From Mugil cephalus (Eukaryota > Chordata > Actinopteri > Mugiliformes > Mugilidae), in NCBI RefSeq assembly GCF_022458985.1, contig NC_061771.1:22641501-22705500 (forward strand): DNA of 64,000 nt, read 5' to 3'. A program made the translations under genes and the position numbers. Of this stretch, positions 62,301 through 64,000 are shown piece by piece; position 1 is the stretch's first letter; each line of letters starts with the position of its first letter. The notes below the pieces were generated by a model, which saw only the letters and a list, made by a program, of their open reading frames with translations, made no database searches and was not told the origin of the DNA.

Positions 62301-64000
62301 GTTGGTCGTGAACCCTGAGCCTGATGCGTTTGTGTCTGTGTTTGCTGTGAAGTGCAGGGCTGGCAGAGGTCAGGAGGATCTTTTATTTGGCGCATGCAGC
62401 AGACCTGGTTAGACTGTAGCCATGGGGCTAGAGAACCTGAGCCGAAGCAGCTCGTAATGAGTGCTATTGATATTGATCTTTGCTCCGCCACTCGATATCA
62501 AAACTTATATGTTGTGTCCACGTACATTCACGCAGACCTGGCTTATCCATGGAGAGGATGAATGATTATTGTCACACAGTTGTTCCTTTCATGCTGTGCT
62601 CCGACGAGGACTCTGTCCGACAACAGACTGTGCTGTATGAACAGACCACATAAAGATCTTAATACTGCAGGCCTAATAGCTGCAGACGCATGTTTATTTA
62701 TCTGAAGCCTGAGGCCAGCTGGCGAATAACAGCGGCTACATGTAATCTAACCAATAATGAGTCAGATCAGGGCCTTGCAAGTTCTCATGTCTTCATACAG
62801 CAGCACACACACCGCCCCCGTGTGGATGTGTGGCATTACTGCCAAAGGATGTAATGATAGAGTGTATGCATACTATTCTTCTTATCATTATTTTAATGTA
62901 GTCGTTTTGAACTGACGTGTTCTTAAATGGGGTGGAAGGATCGTGTTGTATTTATGGAACCACGAATACATTTTGTTACAGAAGAATACATGGAAAGGTG
63001 AGCAATTTTACATTTGTTAAGGGTGGTTCACAAGTGCAAATAGTTTATAGGGTCTTAAACTATAAAACTTTAAGGCACCAAGTATCAGCCAAACACCATA
63101 AATCTGCTACCTACCTCCCACACACTCGCCGCAGCAAATACTCATCGGCCCACTTCGCAACTTCGGCGATGCTGGCCGCTTATTTTTCCCGCGACTGCTT
63201 GACGACAACCAATATAAAATGTAACTCAAAGTCAGTAAGTAGAGCATGCTTTCAACGCACATCTGTGCGAAAAGGCCACGTCAAGCATTTGATTCATTCA
63301 TTTGATTGAAGGGGTCGCGATAATCGCGCCCACCTGGCCGTGCGTATTTACGCACCATTCATGCACATTTATCGTTTAATTTAAAACTTTTGGAGGCTTA
63401 CAATCGGGGTGACCCGCTGTGGTTTTCAGACGTTTTAAGCATTTTATTTATAGTGAATTTATCATTATTATTGACGCCAAAAAAAAAAAAAAAAAAAAAA
63501 AGTCACCGTGTTAACCTTAAAAAACTTTCACACAATCGCGTGAAACTCTTAGACGTGCGCCGTCTTCAATGGATAAAATTCAGATGGAAAAATATAAATG
63601 GATGAAGAAATGTCCCTTTAGAAATCTGCTCCGAAAAGAAGTGACCTCAGCGCGCCCGTATTAACAAGACAGCAGTTTTAAAATTCAGATGATTTGGCGT
63701 CTCGAGCAGGCTTCTCTGCTATAACTGCGTGTCAGTGTCTAATTATTTCTTACTTCAGGCTGTGCCCCTGAATAAAATAGGAGGCCACAGACATGCATCC
63801 TTCTCCCGTGCCAAGTTTTCAATCAAGTCTAGCTCATTTGCTCATGGCCACCCAGACCGGTGTTGAGGAATGACGTGGAAATACGGTAGTGACACCTCGA
63901 ATGACAGGTGTGATTAAGCGTGGGCCCACAGCCTATGTACAGTAGTTACAGTAAGATATTTTTGTCCTGCTTTAAGGGAAGCGAGAATTCGAGACTCAGC
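62301..64000. other. Non-coding stretch downstream of tyrp1
   Basis: A poly-A run lies at 63480-63501. No exon, element or RNA gene is recognisable. Short open frames have no domain. Confidence 0.45.

Noticed and set aside
62917..63309. 130-codon frame downstream of tyrp1
   Set aside because: No domain, no membrane or signal features, no splice support, composition like the flanking non-coding DNA.

Overview
This window looks like a nuclear scaffold from a spiny-rayed (percomorph-like) teleost fish. The evidence is the very high density of short CA/GT, GA and poly-A tracts, the many degraded Tc1, hAT and piggyBac-like DNA elements, and short spliced genes with canonical GT-AG introns. The protein-coding part fills only the right quarter. 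Positions 1 to about 47000 contain no intact protein-coding gene that I can support.

Layout. 1-20570 is non-coding sequence with microsatellites and relics of Tc1-like transposons (326-1094, 12749-13098, 16990-17490), a four-copy telomere-like motif, polypurine tracts and two CpG-rich patches. 20571-46000 is a graveyard of short interspersed elements. These include a decayed rhodopsin-class receptor gene on the minus strand (20818-21586), an inverted pair of an unnamed repeat (24760-25185 and 30630-31088), a local family of duplicated AT/pyrimidine-rich blocks (about 23290, 28800 and 33765), a 379-bp hAT MITE with an 8-bp target duplication, a TTAA-flanked MITE, and a minisatellite that contains a perfect tRNA-Gly(CCC) joined to a LINE-type tail.

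Two plus-strand genes follow. The first (47059-54088, six exons, all phases checked) encodes a 626-residue type I membrane protein: signal peptide, long Glu-rich ectodomain, one transmembrane helix containing a Glu, and a cytoplasmic tail ending in a PDZ-type motif. I do not recognise its family. The second (57185-62209, eight coding exons) is tyrosinase-related protein 1 (tyrp1), complete at 528 residues. All six copper-site histidines, the signal peptide, transmembrane anchor, sorting tail and C-terminal SVV are present. Just upstream is a near-perfect M-box (the MITF site of melanocyte promoters) and a TATA-like element.

tyrp1 acts in the melanosome in eumelanin synthesis. The acidic gene lies about 2.1 kb upstream in the same orientation. 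Whether the two are co-expressed is open. In tetrapods the flank of TYRP1 on the PTPRD side is a long gene desert, and the empty left three quarters of this window would fit that arrangement, but this is inference.
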